64,000 nucleotides of DNA from Rhizomys pruinosus (GCA_009823505.1 VZQC01010587.1:358874-422873); one strand, 5' to 3'. Counted from the stretch's first letter, positions 1 through 12,800 are shown. Translations and numbers: made by a program. Notes: generated from the letters alone by a model not told the origin.

Positions 1-564
1 ACCTATATATCTAATTGCTTGTTCTTCATTAGTAGATCGAAAGGTTATTCCTGGACAAACTGTCAGCCCATGAAAGGAAAAAGCCAGAACTGACCAGAGT
101 CCAAGTCAACAGCTCCAGAGAGAGTGGACTGTTTTACCTCTCATCCACCTGTGCCCCTTTTCTAAGCCTAGGGAAACAACCTGCGGAAGAGGGGGCGTGG
201 TAGAATGTAAGGGCTGCGATTGGGGTGAATGGTGAAACTACAGCAATATAGATCTGGACACTCATTTGATCAACTTGATTGAACAAACAACCTGTCACCC
301 CCCACTGGATGGTGGGGCTGTAGGTGTTGGGCACAAAGCCTGCAGATAGTTTTTGCATGAAGGATGCTTGTACTCAGGGATTATCACTTATAGCTAAAAT
401 GAAAAAAAAACTGAGAGAAAGATGCAGGACAGTATGGCAGAAATGCATGATCTGGGATGGGGGGGGGGGGGGAGGGAAAGGGAATAAGCCTGAACTGAAT
501 TGGAAAAAATGTATGAAATGCAAAAGCATCAATAAAATTATTACTAATTAAAAAAAAAAAAAGA
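1..564 (+). mobile_element. L1 3' end, long-tail type (cut by window edge)
   Basis: This is the terminal part of a non-coding L1 3' region. It matches the reverse complement of about 7544-8085 and resembles 50220-50848 and 53930-54415. It has the L1 hallmarks of a G-rich purine tract (14 G at 459-472), AATAAA-like sequence near 530 and a short A tail at 551-564. The left edge of the window falls inside the element, so its ORF2 lies outside or was never copied. Open frames here are chance. Confidence 0.85.
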
Positions 565-1880
565 AAGTTAGATGATCGACCACGCAATGTCCCATACCTT
601 CCAGCCTCTATCCACTAGTTGCTGTTCACCTTAATTTCAATGAGCACTGTTTCATAAACACACAAATTCCATGCCGCTTATGGGTAAGTGGGCCGTGTTT
701 GCGTGCCATCTACTGAGTGGGAGCATGGGTAGCTGATGAAAACTGCCCCCACCCCCCAGCCAATCACATGCAGCTCTTCGCCATCTGATGCCTCTCCTCT
801 CTGAGCTTGAGTGTCCTGGCTTGATCTTATGCAGATCTCGTACATGCAGTCACAGCCCCTGTGAGTTCATGTATACAACAGCCCTCCTGTGTCCAGAAAG
901 TCATCTGGTACCTCTGGCTCTGGCAATCTGCCAGCCTTCTTTTCCAAGATGATCCCTGACCCTTGGAGGAAGGAGATTCGCTTCTTCCTCTTTCTGCAAT
1001 TTTATTTTCAAACTTCACTGTAAAACACCTGAAAAATGAAATTGCTTAAAGTTTATGTTTTAGCTTTTTGCTCATGTGGGATGATGGACCAAGAACCTCA
1101 ATGCTTATTTGACCCTGTGACATGGCAAGACTTTTCAGAAGTAAATCTCTCAAGTGAAAAATCAATCCTTGCAATGGCCAGAGGCCTCCAAATAGTGGCC
1201 TATTTTCTTTTTCACTCTTCAAGCTCCTCCAGATGTGACTAGCTCTGCCACACAGGCCTGTCCCATCTTGCATCTGGTGAGGCTCTAACTCAAAGCCTGT
1301 GCCCTTCCTGTACTTCAAATGTTTACTTTACCAGCAGACTTCCTATGTATCTTTCATAATTTACATTTAAGTTTATCTGGTTTATCACAGGCTCAGAAGC
1401 ATTATTATTTATAGTTACGTTAAATTAAAGCTTGTTCTTAACATATTGCGTCATAAAAACGTTTTGCTTACATACTTTATTAACTTGAAACTATGAAAAC
1501 GTTTGACATATTGAGCTCCAATGGTAAGTTGTTAGTGCATTGGATGAGGATAATAGTTTAAAGCCATGTAGGTTTCTTTTTCTTTTCTTTGTCTTTTCTT
1601 TCTTTTCGCTTTATTTTAGCTTTGTCTTCTTTTTCCTTTTTTTCTGATTCTAAATAAGTTAAAAAGGATCCTGGGGGGGCGCTATGGGAGTTGGGGATGG
1701 GGGCGGGGGTCATTAGCTTCCTGTACGCATATGTCCCTGCCCCTGATCCAGCCTCCCTCCACGCCTACCCCGCCAGAAGAAGACAAACATGACCCCCACC
1801 TCCTCAAAAATGGAGTCAAGAGCTTACAGAGTCTTCCCCCTTGCGGCCCTTCACGCTGGCTTCCGACCATCTTCAAAGTG
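565..1880. other. No gene recognised; pyrimidine-rich tract
   Basis: The sequence is AT-leaning with no recognised repeat except a T/C-rich tract at about 1569-1662. Open frames of 60-92 codons on both strands (for example 1036-1242 plus and 1046-1318 minus) overlap each other and show no splice context or known motif. I see nothing here that supports a gene. Confidence 0.6.
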
Positions 1881-2440
1881 GTTGCACATCCACAACCACT
1901 CAAACAGTTTTTCAACATCTCATATGTAAGGAATGCATTAAAAACCACTGCAGATATCATCTCACCCAGTACTGGCTAGGATATCAGAAAACAATGAAGA
2001 CCAAAGTGCTGGTAGGGTTTGGGGAACGCGGGGAATGTAAACTTGTACACCCCTATAGAAGAGTGTGGAGAACCCTTAGAAAGACTAATATCCTCATCTT
2101 GACCAGTCATACCACTCTCTGGGTATATACCCACAAGACACCTACTGCAAAGATACATGCCACAGCATGTTTATTGCAGCTCTTTTCACAATAGCAAAAG
2201 CTGGAACCACCCATGCCCTAAACGACAGTGGATGAAAAAATGTGGTACATGTAACTACATAGGGAATACGTATCAGGGTAAAGAGGGACAACATTGAAAT
2301 TTGCGAGGTAAATGGATGGAGCTGAAGCCATTATGTAAGTGAAGTAACACAGTCCAAAAAAACAAAAGACAAAGGTTCCCTCATTGTGGATGCTAACAGA
2401 ATCCCCAAGAACAAAGCAAGCCAAAAGCATAGTATGGTTA
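1880..2440 (+). mobile_element. Decayed L1 fragment, ORF2 3' end and start of 3' UTR
   Basis: This aligns by eye with the L1 copies at 47950-48480 (+) and 9790-10320 (-). Shared landmarks are the stretches reading 'ggtagggtttg...gggaatgtaaacttgtaca', 'tgggtatatacccac', 'tttattgcagctcttttcacaatagcaaaagc' (split here for brevity) and 'gaagtaacacagtcc'. Frameshifts are frequent, so it is an old copy with no intact frame. Confidence 0.85.
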
Positions 2441-2599
2441 TATTTCTGGTTTATATCTTAAAAGCAACTATACTTGTTTATAAATGTATCTCTCAATGGG
2501 ATTTCTAGAATCCACCCACCAATTATTTTTTGACTCTGTAATTACTGTATAATGGGTGGATAATATGTTTCCATATTTTAGAACAATATACACTTAAGG

Positions 2600-3520
2600 C
2601 GGACACCGGTGCCTTCCTAAACTTAACCCACCACTACTGCGACGCCCGCTGCCGGCCCGTTTATGGCAAGCGTGCATGCTCTGGGCTGGGGTGGGGTGGT
2701 GTGGGGGGAAGGACAGTGGACCTATGCCTGACGCCTACTTGACCCCTGCTTCTGACCTCCACACAACATCACTCCCCCTTTTCCCACCCCGCCCCCCCCT
2801 CTTCCCCCCACCCCCCCTTCTTTTCCTGTCTCCCCGTAGCTGCCCGGCTGCCGTCGTGTCTCGTGTCCATTGCTCTCCGGCCCACATTTCTTTCCTCCCT
2901 TATTCTGTTCTCTGGGGACCCCTGCCGCTTCGTCCCTCCTCTCTCGCTCTCCCGCCACCACATGCTTGTCTTCCGTCTCTGGCTCCCTGCCATGGTGTTT
3001 TCCCCACTTTCCTTCTCTTCCTCTCTGCCCTTTCCGTTTTCCCCCCCCCCCCCCCCCCCCCCCCCCCCCACCCCGCCCGCGTGCCCACGCGGTGGCCCGA
3101 GCGCGCGCGCGCGCGCGCGCGTAGGCTCGAGCGCGCGCGAGCGGCGCATCTCTCTGGCCGTCGTTGCGCTGCCCATCGGCGCGGGTCCCGGGTCTGGCGC
3201 GTCCTGGGCCCGCCCCCCCTTTCGCCCCCCCCCAGTATTCTTGGTCGTCAAACTTCGTCGTCTTCATCCGGTTGTTCTCTCACATTGAATTGGGGCTCAT
3301 TTACAAAGCCCTGTCCAGCGAAAACTTGCACAGGCGGGGGAGAGACCATGTTGTCCAGCAGTTGTCAGCGCCTGTTCCCCGGGTTGTCTCGCCCGCTGAA
3401 CATGAACTGCCTCTCCGGGTCACTCTCCTGGGAGGGTTAGTTTTGTTCATGCCGCGCCAACAGGCACGTGCGCTTTTGCCCCGCCCTTCAGCTTCATAAG
3501 CACAGACTGTCTTAAAATGG
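2600..3520. promoter_or_regulatory. CpG-rich block, candidate CpG island
   Basis: GC content and CpG density rise sharply against AT-rich flanks. The block holds C-rich runs, a 29-C homopolymer (3041-3069), an alternating GC run (about 3101-3121) and a second CG-rich run (3131-3143). CpG is normally depleted in mammalian intergenic DNA, so this suggests DNA that is unmethylated in the germ line, as at promoters. Several open frames cross it (for example 2676-3440 plus and 2722-3267 minus), but they are low-complexity Pro/Arg/Gly translations of the C-runs and CG repeats, so I do not call them genes. No clear TATA box is visible. Confidence 0.55.
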
Positions 3521-3772
3521 ATTGAATTAAGACAGCACTGTCATGGCTTTTCTTGTAGGGAGGAATTGCAAGAAATGATCAATATTTACGAAGTAACCAG
3601 TGAATCCAGTCCCTGATAAGAAGATGGCACTGACACACGTGCTGTGAAACATTCTGAGGCTTGTACATAATGTGCCCACAAGTGTAGAAGTAGTTCAATT
3701 TTGTGTATCACTCACATAAAACATTTTTCCTATCATGAAACGTTACAATAAAGTTCAAACCAAAATAAGCAT
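3347..3772 (+). CDS. Possible small two-exon transcript downstream of CpG block
   Basis: No family recognised. An ATG at 3347 (context gagaccATGt) opens a 30-codon frame reaching a donor-like GTTAGT at 3436. A polypyrimidine stretch ending ttcttgtag|GG gives an acceptor at 3558. The downstream block has a canonical AATAAA at 3747-3752. The implied intron is 123 bp. Joined in the ATG frame the product is only about 35-42 residues, depending on which AG is used. Another frame without ATG (from about 3164) stays open across the joint and ends at a TGA near 3616; it reads like ordinary protein sequence in its last 40 residues (ends ...TSESSP). GGGAGG occurs at both joints, so the segment could instead be a short insertion with a duplicated target. 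This is a weak call that needs transcript data. Confidence 0.25.
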
Positions 3773-3839
3773 TGACAAATACAGATTAAAGTATGTAAAT
3801 TGGTTAGATAAGTTGTATATGATGTATCAGTGAAATATT

Positions 3840-4560
3840 TTTATATTTACTACGGACTAAGGCATCAAGATCCCATCTTCCAAATGGGCCCAAAATGTAA
3901 TGTGAAATTTAAGTTTAGGAATATATAATCCCAAATCTGAAAGAAAATGATAGATATTATGGAAAACAATATGAAGATTACAGAAAAAGAAATGAAAATA
4001 GAGTGGTACCGGATATGATACAACAGCAATCCCACTGCTGTTATAGAGGCCAAAGATATGAGATCATTATACCTAAAAGATACTTATTTTTGCAGCATGA
4101 TTCACAATAACTAAGAGTAGGATCAACCTAGATGTTCTTCAGTGGGTGAATCAGTAATGAAAATGCTATTAAAGAGTGGAATGAGCTGGGCATGGTGGCC
4201 CACGGCTTTTAATCCTAGCACTTGGGAAGCAAGGCAGGTGGATCTCTGTGACTTTCAAGGTCAGCAGACATACAGATCGGATCAGTTGCAGGACAGCTAA
4301 GACTAAAAGGGAGACCCTAGTCTCAAAAAGACCAAAAAAAAAAAAAAAAAGAGTGGAATGTTATCTAGCCATAAATTGACCGAAAACACTGTTATTTGCA
4401 CAACTGTCAAGTGAAATAACTCATATATATTATATAATATATATAGATTATTTAAGAGATTATATATATTACAATGCTGTGATCCATTTGTTGGAGATCA
4501 ATAAGTCGATTCCATGAAAACTGAATACCCTCAGATGGTATGGACAAAATAGGTAGGTGG
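3840..4560 (+). mobile_element. Decayed L1 3' fragment interrupted by a B1
   Basis: The stretches around 4025-4170 and 4350-4420 read as an eroded L1 ORF2 3' end: '...caatcccactgctg...', a degenerate form of 'tttattgcagc..attcacaata', and 'caagtgaaataactca'. A B1 splits the two halves. There is a TA-rich patch at about 4423-4470. No frame survives. Confidence 0.6.
4184..4349 (+). mobile_element. B1 SINE with 11-bp target duplication
   Basis: It begins agctgggcatggtggc and contains the degenerate box B-like and '...aatcctagcacttggg' B1 core. It ends in an A tail. The flanking direct repeat agagtggaatg occurs at 4173-4183 and at 4350-4360, which marks a clean retroposition into the older L1. 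Confidence 0.92.
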
Positions 4561-5980
4561 AGGAGCAGAAAGTACTCTTACAGCAAACCACCCAAACAGG
4601 TAATCATTCCTGGCTCCTCTTTTAGCACATATCATGACTATAGGTTAGGAACTAAGTATAATATAACAATTGGTAAGTAATTAGTAGCATGACTATACGT
4701 TAGCCCTAATTTAATCATTAAACCTAAGCAAAAATTGTAGAAGAATATGAAGTCTCGATATGAAAATAATTAATCTGAAGAAAATGACCAGGGTTATTTC
4801 CTTCCCTACCTTCTTTTACGTTACATTCTCAATGTCTCTGCCTCCATCGCCACGTCCCCGTCATCTCATATCAATCCACAACTCCCTTTACTAGCCTCCT
4901 CTGACTTTCCAATTCCCCGCATACCCTTGTCTCCCATAACCTTGTATGGACATGATATACAAGATTTTATCCCATATGAAAACATGCCACAAGGTTTTAT
5001 CATAATTCTAACTGAACTGAAGAAAGAATGAAATTAAGCTTAGATTGTGAACTTTGGGTCATCTGGCTATACCACACCCAGTATTCCAGATCATTTCAAG
5101 GGAAACCTTATAGACAAAAGGTAGGAAGGCTTTAAGCTGAACTTATTCTGGTATAAAAATAGTTTCACAATTATACAACCAAATGCATGCTAAAATTGGA
5201 TAAAGTGGTATTTAAAGAATGTTCTCTTTCTATCCAGAAGAGGCAAAAATCCTTTATTAAATTTTCTAGGTATTTAAAAAACAACATGGAAACTAGTTAT
5301 ATAGCAGTTGAAAACAAACAACCCAATTCTGCTTAGCCCCTGCCTGCCTGACTCTTCTGGGGCCGTTCGTCCCTTTCCCTTCGCCAGGGCCAAAATGTCA
5401 AAAAGATGCCCCCCGTGATAAGGACCTAGTTAAGATTTTTTTTTTCCTTTGGATACTCACTACTACTCCCCCCTTGGCGAATACTATCAAGCTCTTTGAG
5501 TTCCAGCATTCCTCCTGTCTTAGCCAGGATCAGGTAGGCTATGATCTAATAACAAACATCTCACAGATTTCAGGAAACTAAACAGCAAGTTCCATTTCTA
5601 ACCCTTGCTATGCCGTTATGTGTCAGCTGGGTGGCCTTTTTTGATTTGTTCTCATTCTCAGACACAGAGGGAGTGAACATCTACCTTCTGCAGAGCTATC
5701 AATAGACACTGGAAGGAAAAAAAAAAAAGGAAATTCCTGAGCCCTGATCCTGAAGGGAAAGGGCTCATTCTAGATGAGCTTCTCCTCATGTGTATTTTCA
5801 AGGTCCCACCTGGACTCGGGAAGCTAATGAATTAAATTATAATTATACCTGGAAAGNCTGCATAAATTCTACTGTCAAAATGATGAATCCTAAACATGTT
5901 TTGAATTAAATATAGTTTATTTTTCAGGACTTTTAAAATTTGGTATATGTGACACAAATTTTTCATATTTCCACAGTGAC
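4560..5980. other. No gene recognised; one ambiguous base
   Basis: This is AT-rich, apparently single-copy sequence with no open frame above 60 codons and no repeat that I recognise with confidence. Position 5857 is an N. Confidence 0.6.
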
Positions 5981-5984
5981 ACAA

Positions 5985-6240
5985 ATTGGACAGGAACAAC
6001 AACAGCCAAAAAAGACTGGGTCAAAGAATTACTGAAATGGTAAACTTTCACCCAAAAGAGTAACTTCTGCATCAAAAAATTTTTAAAAACCTAAAGTAAA
6101 AGATGAAAGACATATATGCATGAACGCACGAGCTCTGGCAGCAAGGAAGGCAAGGAAGGAGAAATGGGATTAAATTTTGATTAAGAAGTTATTTGGAATG
6201 CACCAACCTCAAACTCAATAAAAATGGGGGAAAATGGTTT
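5985..6240 (+). mobile_element. Probable short-type L1 3' UTR
   Basis: The segment 'agactgggtcaaag...ttactgaaatggtaaac' and the end '...caataaaaatgggg' resemble the L1 3' ends at 48540-48580 and 50640-50840. There is no ORF2 attached. Decay makes the boundaries approximate. Confidence 0.5.
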
Positions 6241-6559
6241 TATTATTCCCTTTTTTCATGTTTTCAAGATACCAAAACTGAACTAAGAATAATAGTGTAC
6301 TTATACAATAATGGCATTGAGCGGTGAGGCAGGGTCTTGCCAATGCCTGAACTAAAATGTTATCCTTCCTTACCCTCCTAATAGATAGAACTACAGTACA
6401 TTATGGGCCTTTATTTCTTTGTCCCATTTTTATTAATAATTTTGTTCATGTTTTTTCTGGCCTTGATTATCTATGTGTTCTCATGATTTGCTAAGCTTGC
6501 TATTTTTATTCATTATATTCATTGTACATAATAATAATGGGTTTCATAAAATTCATTCA

Positions 6560-6960
6560 CCTTATCACATACTTTGACTATATATCAGTGGATTCTGACA
6601 AACTGGCAAAGGCCTACAGGCAAACTTGTTGCTGGCTACTTTCCTCAAGTGTGGGTCCAAGAGCTGTTCCCAATCACTGCATCAGCTAGCATGAGCCTGA
6701 AGCCTTGGTCTTCGGAGCCAAGTCTTAATCTTGAGTCCATGGGGATAAACCTGGTACTTGAGTTGGCCTGGAGCTTGAACCTCTGAAGACTAAACTTGTA
6801 CTGGTACAGGATTGGAGCCTGGGCTTTCAGAGGGTTGCCTGGTAATTGGGATTGCAAGTGATGCTGGGGACCAGAGTTCAAAAACTCAGGCCTACTCCAG
6901 TATAGGATAATGTTGAATATAAACTTCACTCTCCTTCCCATACCTGGAAGGTATGTCTCT
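6560..6960. repeat. Degenerate GGAGCCTGG-rich repeat tract
   Basis: Variants of 'gagcctgaagc', 'gagcttgaac' and 'ggagcctggg' recur every 30-50 bp over about 6690-6830, like an eroded minisatellite or the interior of an old rodent repeat. The overlapping ORFs on both strands (6574-6786 plus, 6645-6941 minus) follow from the repeat and are not called. Confidence 0.35.
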
Positions 6961-7496
6961 TCATATCACACTCTGTGGCTTGGAGAAAGAGTGATGTAGG
7001 TGATATGAAACTATCCTTCCCACCCTCTTGATTGTCTTTAGTGTGTTTTTCTTATTTCTTTATTCATCAGTGCTACAACTTCTTACTTGAATTCCCTCAC
7101 TTTTATAAACATATTTTCATGCATGGGTGGTTGCTCTAATTGATGTTTTTGTGAGGGAAATTCCTCCTCTTCCATCTTTATAATGTCACTCTTTGAAATT
7201 TATGTCTTTAAAAATATTCCACAGTTCATTAGTTCACGTTTATAGTTCCCCTAATTTTTCCTAACAAGTCATATCTTTGTATTCTCCGTGGCTCTCTGGC
7301 TGTCCAATGCAATAGCATAATACTAAAATCTGTATTTTGCCTGGTTTTGATCTTCATGTATAAGATTTCTTTCTCTAGCTTAACTAGGAAAATGTAATAG
7401 TCCTTTGTGTTTGACTTAAGAGAGCTTGATTAGAAGCCAACATTTGCTTGCTTTATTCAGATTTACCACTCATTCATGCATGCATGAATTAAACTG
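6960..7496. other. No gene recognised
   Basis: AT-rich sequence up to the L1 target site, without an ORF or repeat that I can support. Confidence 0.6.
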
Positions 7497-7504
7497 TGAA
7501 CTGT

Positions 7505-7543
<39 letters not shown>

Positions 7544-7547
<4 letters not shown>

Positions 7548-9830
7548 ACTTTTTATTGATGCTTTGTGCATTTCATACATTTTTTCCAATTCAGTTCAGG
7601 CTTATTCCCTTTCCCTCCCCCCTCCCCCCCCATCCCAGATCATGCATTTGCCATACTGTCCTGCATCTTCTCTCAGTTTTTTTTTTTTTCATTTTTAGCT
7701 ATAAGTGATAATTCTGAGTACAAGCATCCTTCATGCAAAACCTATTGCAGGCTGTTGTGCCAAACCTACAGCCCCACCATCCAGTGGGGGGTGACAGGTT
7801 TTTTGTTCAATCAAGTTGATCAAATGAGTTCCAGAATAATTGCTGTAGTTTCACCATTCACCCCAATCGCAGCCCTTACATTCCCCACGCCCCCTCTTCC
7901 GCAGGTTGTCCCTAGGCTTAGAAAAGGGGCACAGGTGGATGAGAGGTAAAACAGTCCACTCTCTCTGGAGGCTGTTGACTTGGACTCTGGTCAGTTCTGG
8001 CTGTTTCTTTTTCATGGGCTGACAGTTTGTCCAGGAATAACCTTTCATCTACTAATGAAGAACAAGCATTAGATATATAGGTATTTAAGCAGGACTAATA
8101 GTTATGTAGGTTACTTTAGCATAGACACCATGTTTGGTATGTTAATCCATGAATTACAATTTTCCCCCTGTTAAATATGACAGGGTCTTACTGTGGCTTA
8201 TAACATCTAACCTGTAGAGGATGTAAGCTTGTGGCATCAGCCATGGGTTATTTCTCCAAGGGGAGAGCCAATAGCCAATTAGATTGGGATTACAGGCACA
8301 TGGCTGCCTCTGCTGCACAGTATTTCCAGGCAGGTGAGGTGTATCTCTGGTGCTGACGGTGGAGTCTTGCTTGACTCAGGGAGACCCCATATTTGCTTTA
8401 TTGGTTTAGTGGCCTTTGGTAACACTCTCTGGCATTCCAGAGGCCATCTGTACACTTGCATGTGTGGTCTCTCAATACATCCCTCCATGTTAACGTCAGG
8501 TCTTCGGCAGCAGGGCTTAGCCTCTCCTCCTGTAGGTATCCCAACTTAGAGGCAAGGAGCCCTTACCTTTGTGGGGCCTTGGACCCCTGGCCACACATCC
8601 ACCTGGTAGAACAACCATTGCTGATGTCAGAGCTCCTGTATTAATATATTTTGCCTGAGTGCATAGCCCTAGACTTTAGTATTAATTTGGTTCTGAACAG
8701 AGAGTAGTCCCTTCCACAGTTCCCCTGTCTATAGTCAATTAAAGAAAGCAGTTTTTACCGGTTTTATAAGGATCACTCTACAATAGTTGTCTCCAATTTA
8801 CAGTTGGGGAGCGACCTCATCATTGTCATATTTCTCCTTGTTCTATGGGTGGGAAGGAAAGAAGTCTCTCATACAGAACCTTTGTGGCACTAGAAGGTAA
8901 GTTTCTTAGGACTCATTTTACTAGTTGTTACATGTAGGATCCACAGAAGGGGTTCGATGTTTATGGCATCTGAGGCTTTTCTTCTTTGAATGTTCAGACG
9001 CGGTCACGCCTTTCCGTTGCCACTTTTTGGTGCACTCCTACTCAATGCAAACTGTATCTTTTCTTTCTCAGCCGTTAAGTTGGTGACGTTTTGTCCTGTT
9101 GGAACAAACAAATCTTTTCCCATAGTTTAGTTTAAGATTTGAATTGCAGGGGTTTTGATGAAAAGGTTTCATGTCTTTCTGTATCCCCCCCCCTTTTTTT
9201 TTTAGCGTTATGAGTCTCCAGAAGATAGTTGTATTATACATGCTATAGGGTGAAGTCAGGCATAGATTTCATAAATTCACCCATGTTGTTTTGGGTGACT
9301 ATATATGAATAACTTGGGAAGCAAACTTTTTACATTAATCATCTTAAAGAGAGTGCTACAAGGTGATATGTACAACAGAGAAATTATTAGAGAACATTTG
9401 TATGTGCTAATCCCAAAGTTCTTGCTCTACAGATTTATGTAAAGCAAATGTGGGCAACAGCGAATTATATCTCATTTAATTCAGATGCATTACCATTTTT
9501 ATCAGATTCTGTAAACCAATGTTGTTTAATATACACATGTTTACTTTTACTTTTACTAAGTCCTAAAACACCATGTGTCCTGTAGACAGTGTCTAGGCGA
9601 AACTGGGTACTTGCTGAGCTCACGTCAATTAAGTATGCCTTAATCGAATATTCACCCGTGTCCCTTCTCCCACCCATCCCCCCTTTCCATTCACATTTCA
9701 GTCCATTTTCTGATGCAGTTGTCTTTCTGTTTTTACCACCTCCCTCTCCATGAGAAATATTTATCTCTGGGTTGTTGGTACTAGCATCACATATGAGGGA
9801 CACCATTTGTCGTTTGTTTTTTTGGGACTG
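7544..9830 (-). repeat. Long 3' tail of the L1 at 7511-14888
   Basis: This region lies between the ORF2 end and the A tail. Along its length it matches 48440-50640 (+); the distal 0.5 kb also matches 1-550 and 53930-54360. It holds two C-rich tracts (G-rich on the L1 sense strand): about 9660-9690, next to ORF2, and 7616-7632, near the A tail. Short sense ORFs next to ORF2 (9465-9869) have a counterpart at 48571-48858, but these are short and start inside L1 sequence. Confidence 0.85.
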
Positions 9831-12800
9831 TGTTACTTCACTTAACATAATGTCTTCCAGTCCATCCATTTACCGCAAATTTCATGATGTTGTCCCTCTT
9901 TACTGCTGCTAGTATTCCATTGTATTACATGTACCAACATTTTCTTATCCACTCGTCATTGAAGGGCACCTGGGCTGGTTCCAGCTTTTTTGCTATTGTG
10001 AACAGAGCTGCAATAAACATAGCTGTGCATGTATCTTTGCAGTAGTTGTGTCTTGTGGGTATATACCCAGAGTGGTATGACTGGGTCAAATGGAAGGCTC
10101 ATTTGAGTCTTCTAAGGGTTCTCCACACTGCTTCCATAGTGGCTGTACAAGTTTACATTCCCAACCAGCAATGGATGGAGTGTTCCCCTTTCCCCCACAA
10201 CCTCTCCAGCACTTGGGTCATTCATGTTCATGATCCTAGCCAGTCTTATTGGAGTAAGGTGGTATCTCAGAGTGTTTTAATTTGCATTTCCTTAATTATC
10301 AGAGATGTTGAACACTTCTTAAGATGTTTCTCAGCCATCCTAATCCTCCTCTGTGAAGTCTCTATTCAGATCTTTGCTCCATCTTTTGAATGATTCATTT
10401 GTTTTCTTTCTTCTTGTTTTTTGAGTAGCTTGTATACTCTGGAAATTAATGCTTTGTCAGATGTATCTGCTGTGAAGGTTTCCTCCCACTCTGTGGGTCT
10501 TCTCCTCACTTCCTTTATTGCTTCCTTTGATGTACAGAAGCTTTTGAGTTTAATGAGGTCCCATTTGTCAAATTGTCGATCTTATTTCTTGTGCAGCTGC
10601 TGTCTGGTTTAGGAAGTCTTTTCCTACACCTATGTCTTGTAGTCTGCTGCCAAAGCTTCTCTTCTATCACCTCAAGTTTGGGGTTTCACGTTGAGGTCTT
10701 TTGATCATCTGGAGTTGACCCATTTGTACAAGGTGAGAGGTGGGGTTTAATTTCATTTCTTCTACAAGTGGTGATCCAGTTTGCCAGCACCACTTGCTGA
10801 GATGCTGTTTCTTCCATTGTGTCTTCTTGGCCCCCTGTCAAATATGAGGTGGATGAAATTGTATGAGCTCAGGTTTGGATCTTCAGTTTTATTCCATTGG
10901 TCAACTGTCTGTTTTTGTTGCCAGTACCAGGGCTGTCTTTATGACTATAGCCCTTATAGTCTAATTTGATGTCTGGTTATAGCGATCCCCTGTATTGCTC
11001 TTTCACTCAGGGTTGCTTTGGCTATTCGGGGGTCTTTTGTTTTCCAATGAAATTGAGGATTTTTTTTTCCAGGCCTGTGAAGAAACCTTGGGGATTCTTG
11101 ATTGGGATCGCATTAAATCTGTACACTAGTTTGGGTTAGGATGGACATTTTTACTATATATTTTCCCCAATCCATGAGCATGGAGGTTTTCCATCTTTTG
11201 CTGTCTTCCTCAATTTCCTTTTCAGTGGGGTTTAAAATTTTGTTGTAGAGTGTAGAGATCCTTTGGTGTCTTTGGTTAGGTTTGTTCCTAGGTATTTTAT
11301 TGTTTTTGAGGCTATTGTGAGTGGGAGAGTCTCCTGTAGTCCTTCTTCAATTGCTTGTTGTTTGGTGTACAGGAAGGCTACTGATTTTTCTAGGTTTATT
11401 TTGTATCCTGCCACTTTACCAAAGTCTTAATCGTTTCTAGGAGTTTTTGGTGGAGTTTCTTAGCATCCCTTAGGTAGACAATCATATCATCAGCAAAAAG
11501 GGATAGCTTGACTTCCTCTTTTCCAATTAGAACTCCTTTAATTTCCTTTTCTTGCCTTATTGCCCTAGCTAGGGTTCTAGCCCTATATTGAAGAGGAGTG
11601 GTGACAGGGGGCAGCCTTGCCGAGTTCCTACCTTTAAGGGGAATGCTTCTGTCATTTCCCCATTTAGGATGATATTGGCTGTGGGGTTTTCTGTATATGG
11701 CTTTGATTACATTGAGGAATGATCCCTCCAGACCAATTCCTCCAGGACTTTAAACATGAAAGGTGCTGGATTTTGTCAAAGGCTTTCTCCGCATCTATTG
11801 AGATGATGGCGTGGTTTTTGTCCTTCAGCCAATTGATATGTTTGATGATGTTTATTGATTTTCGTATGTTGAACCATCCCTTGCATGTCTGGTATGAATC
11901 CAACTTGGTTCATGGTGGATGATTTTCTTGATGTGATCTCTGTATCGATTTGCCAGTAATCCTGTTTAGAGATTTTGGCATCTGTGTTCATTAGGGAGAG
12001 GGTCTATAGTTCTCCTTTTTGGTTGTATCTTCCCTGGTTTGGTAGTAGCGTAATGCTGGCTTCATAAAGGAATTTGGGAGAAGTCCTCCATTTGTATCCT
12101 TCTAAACAATTTAAGTAGTAATGGTTGTAAGTCTTTACGAAATTATTTTATAGAATTCTGCCGTGAATCCATTCCGGGCCTGGGCATTTTTTGGTTGGGA
12201 GGCTACTTATTACATCTTCGATTTCTTCTGTATATTGGTTGTTTCAGGCTGTCGATCTCTTCTTGGTTGAGCTTTGGTGATTCCCAGGATTTCAGATATT
12301 CATCATCTTTAGGTTTTCAAACTTAGACGAGATATAAGTTTTTGTAGTAGTCCCGTATGATTGTCTGGATCTTTCATTGTCTGTTGTGATATTTCCCCTT
12401 TCATCACAGATTATATTGATTTGGAGTTTTCCCTCTTTCTTTTGGTTAACTGGGCTAGAGGTCTGTCTATCTTGTTTATTCTCTCAAAGAACCAACTTTT
12501 GGATTCATTGATTTTTTGTATGGTTTTCTTTGCTTCTATTTCATTGATCTTGCTTGATTTTTGTTATTTCATTTTTCTGCTCGTTTAGGGTTCCTTTGTT
12601 GTTGTCTCTCAAGTATTTTTAGCTGCAGTGTTTCGAGTTCACTTGTGCTCTTCTTTTTTTTAATGTGGGCACTTAGAGCTATAAACTTCCCTCTTGGATT
12701 GCTTTAAGAGTGTCCATAGATTTTGCTGTGTTGTTTTATCATTGTCATTCAGTTCCAGGCAATGTTTTTATTTATTTTTTTATTTTCCTGACCCATTCAT

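Noticed and set aside
2722..3267. 181- and 160-codon minus-strand frames
   Set aside because: Gly/Arg/Ala low complexity from the C29 and (GC)n tracts read in reverse.
2676..3440. 254-codon open frame on the plus strand, longest in the window
   Set aside because: It is a translation of C-runs, CT-rich and CG-repeat DNA (Pro/Arg/Ala rich), overlaps equally long frames in other phases and on the minus strand, and has no splice or family support as a whole.
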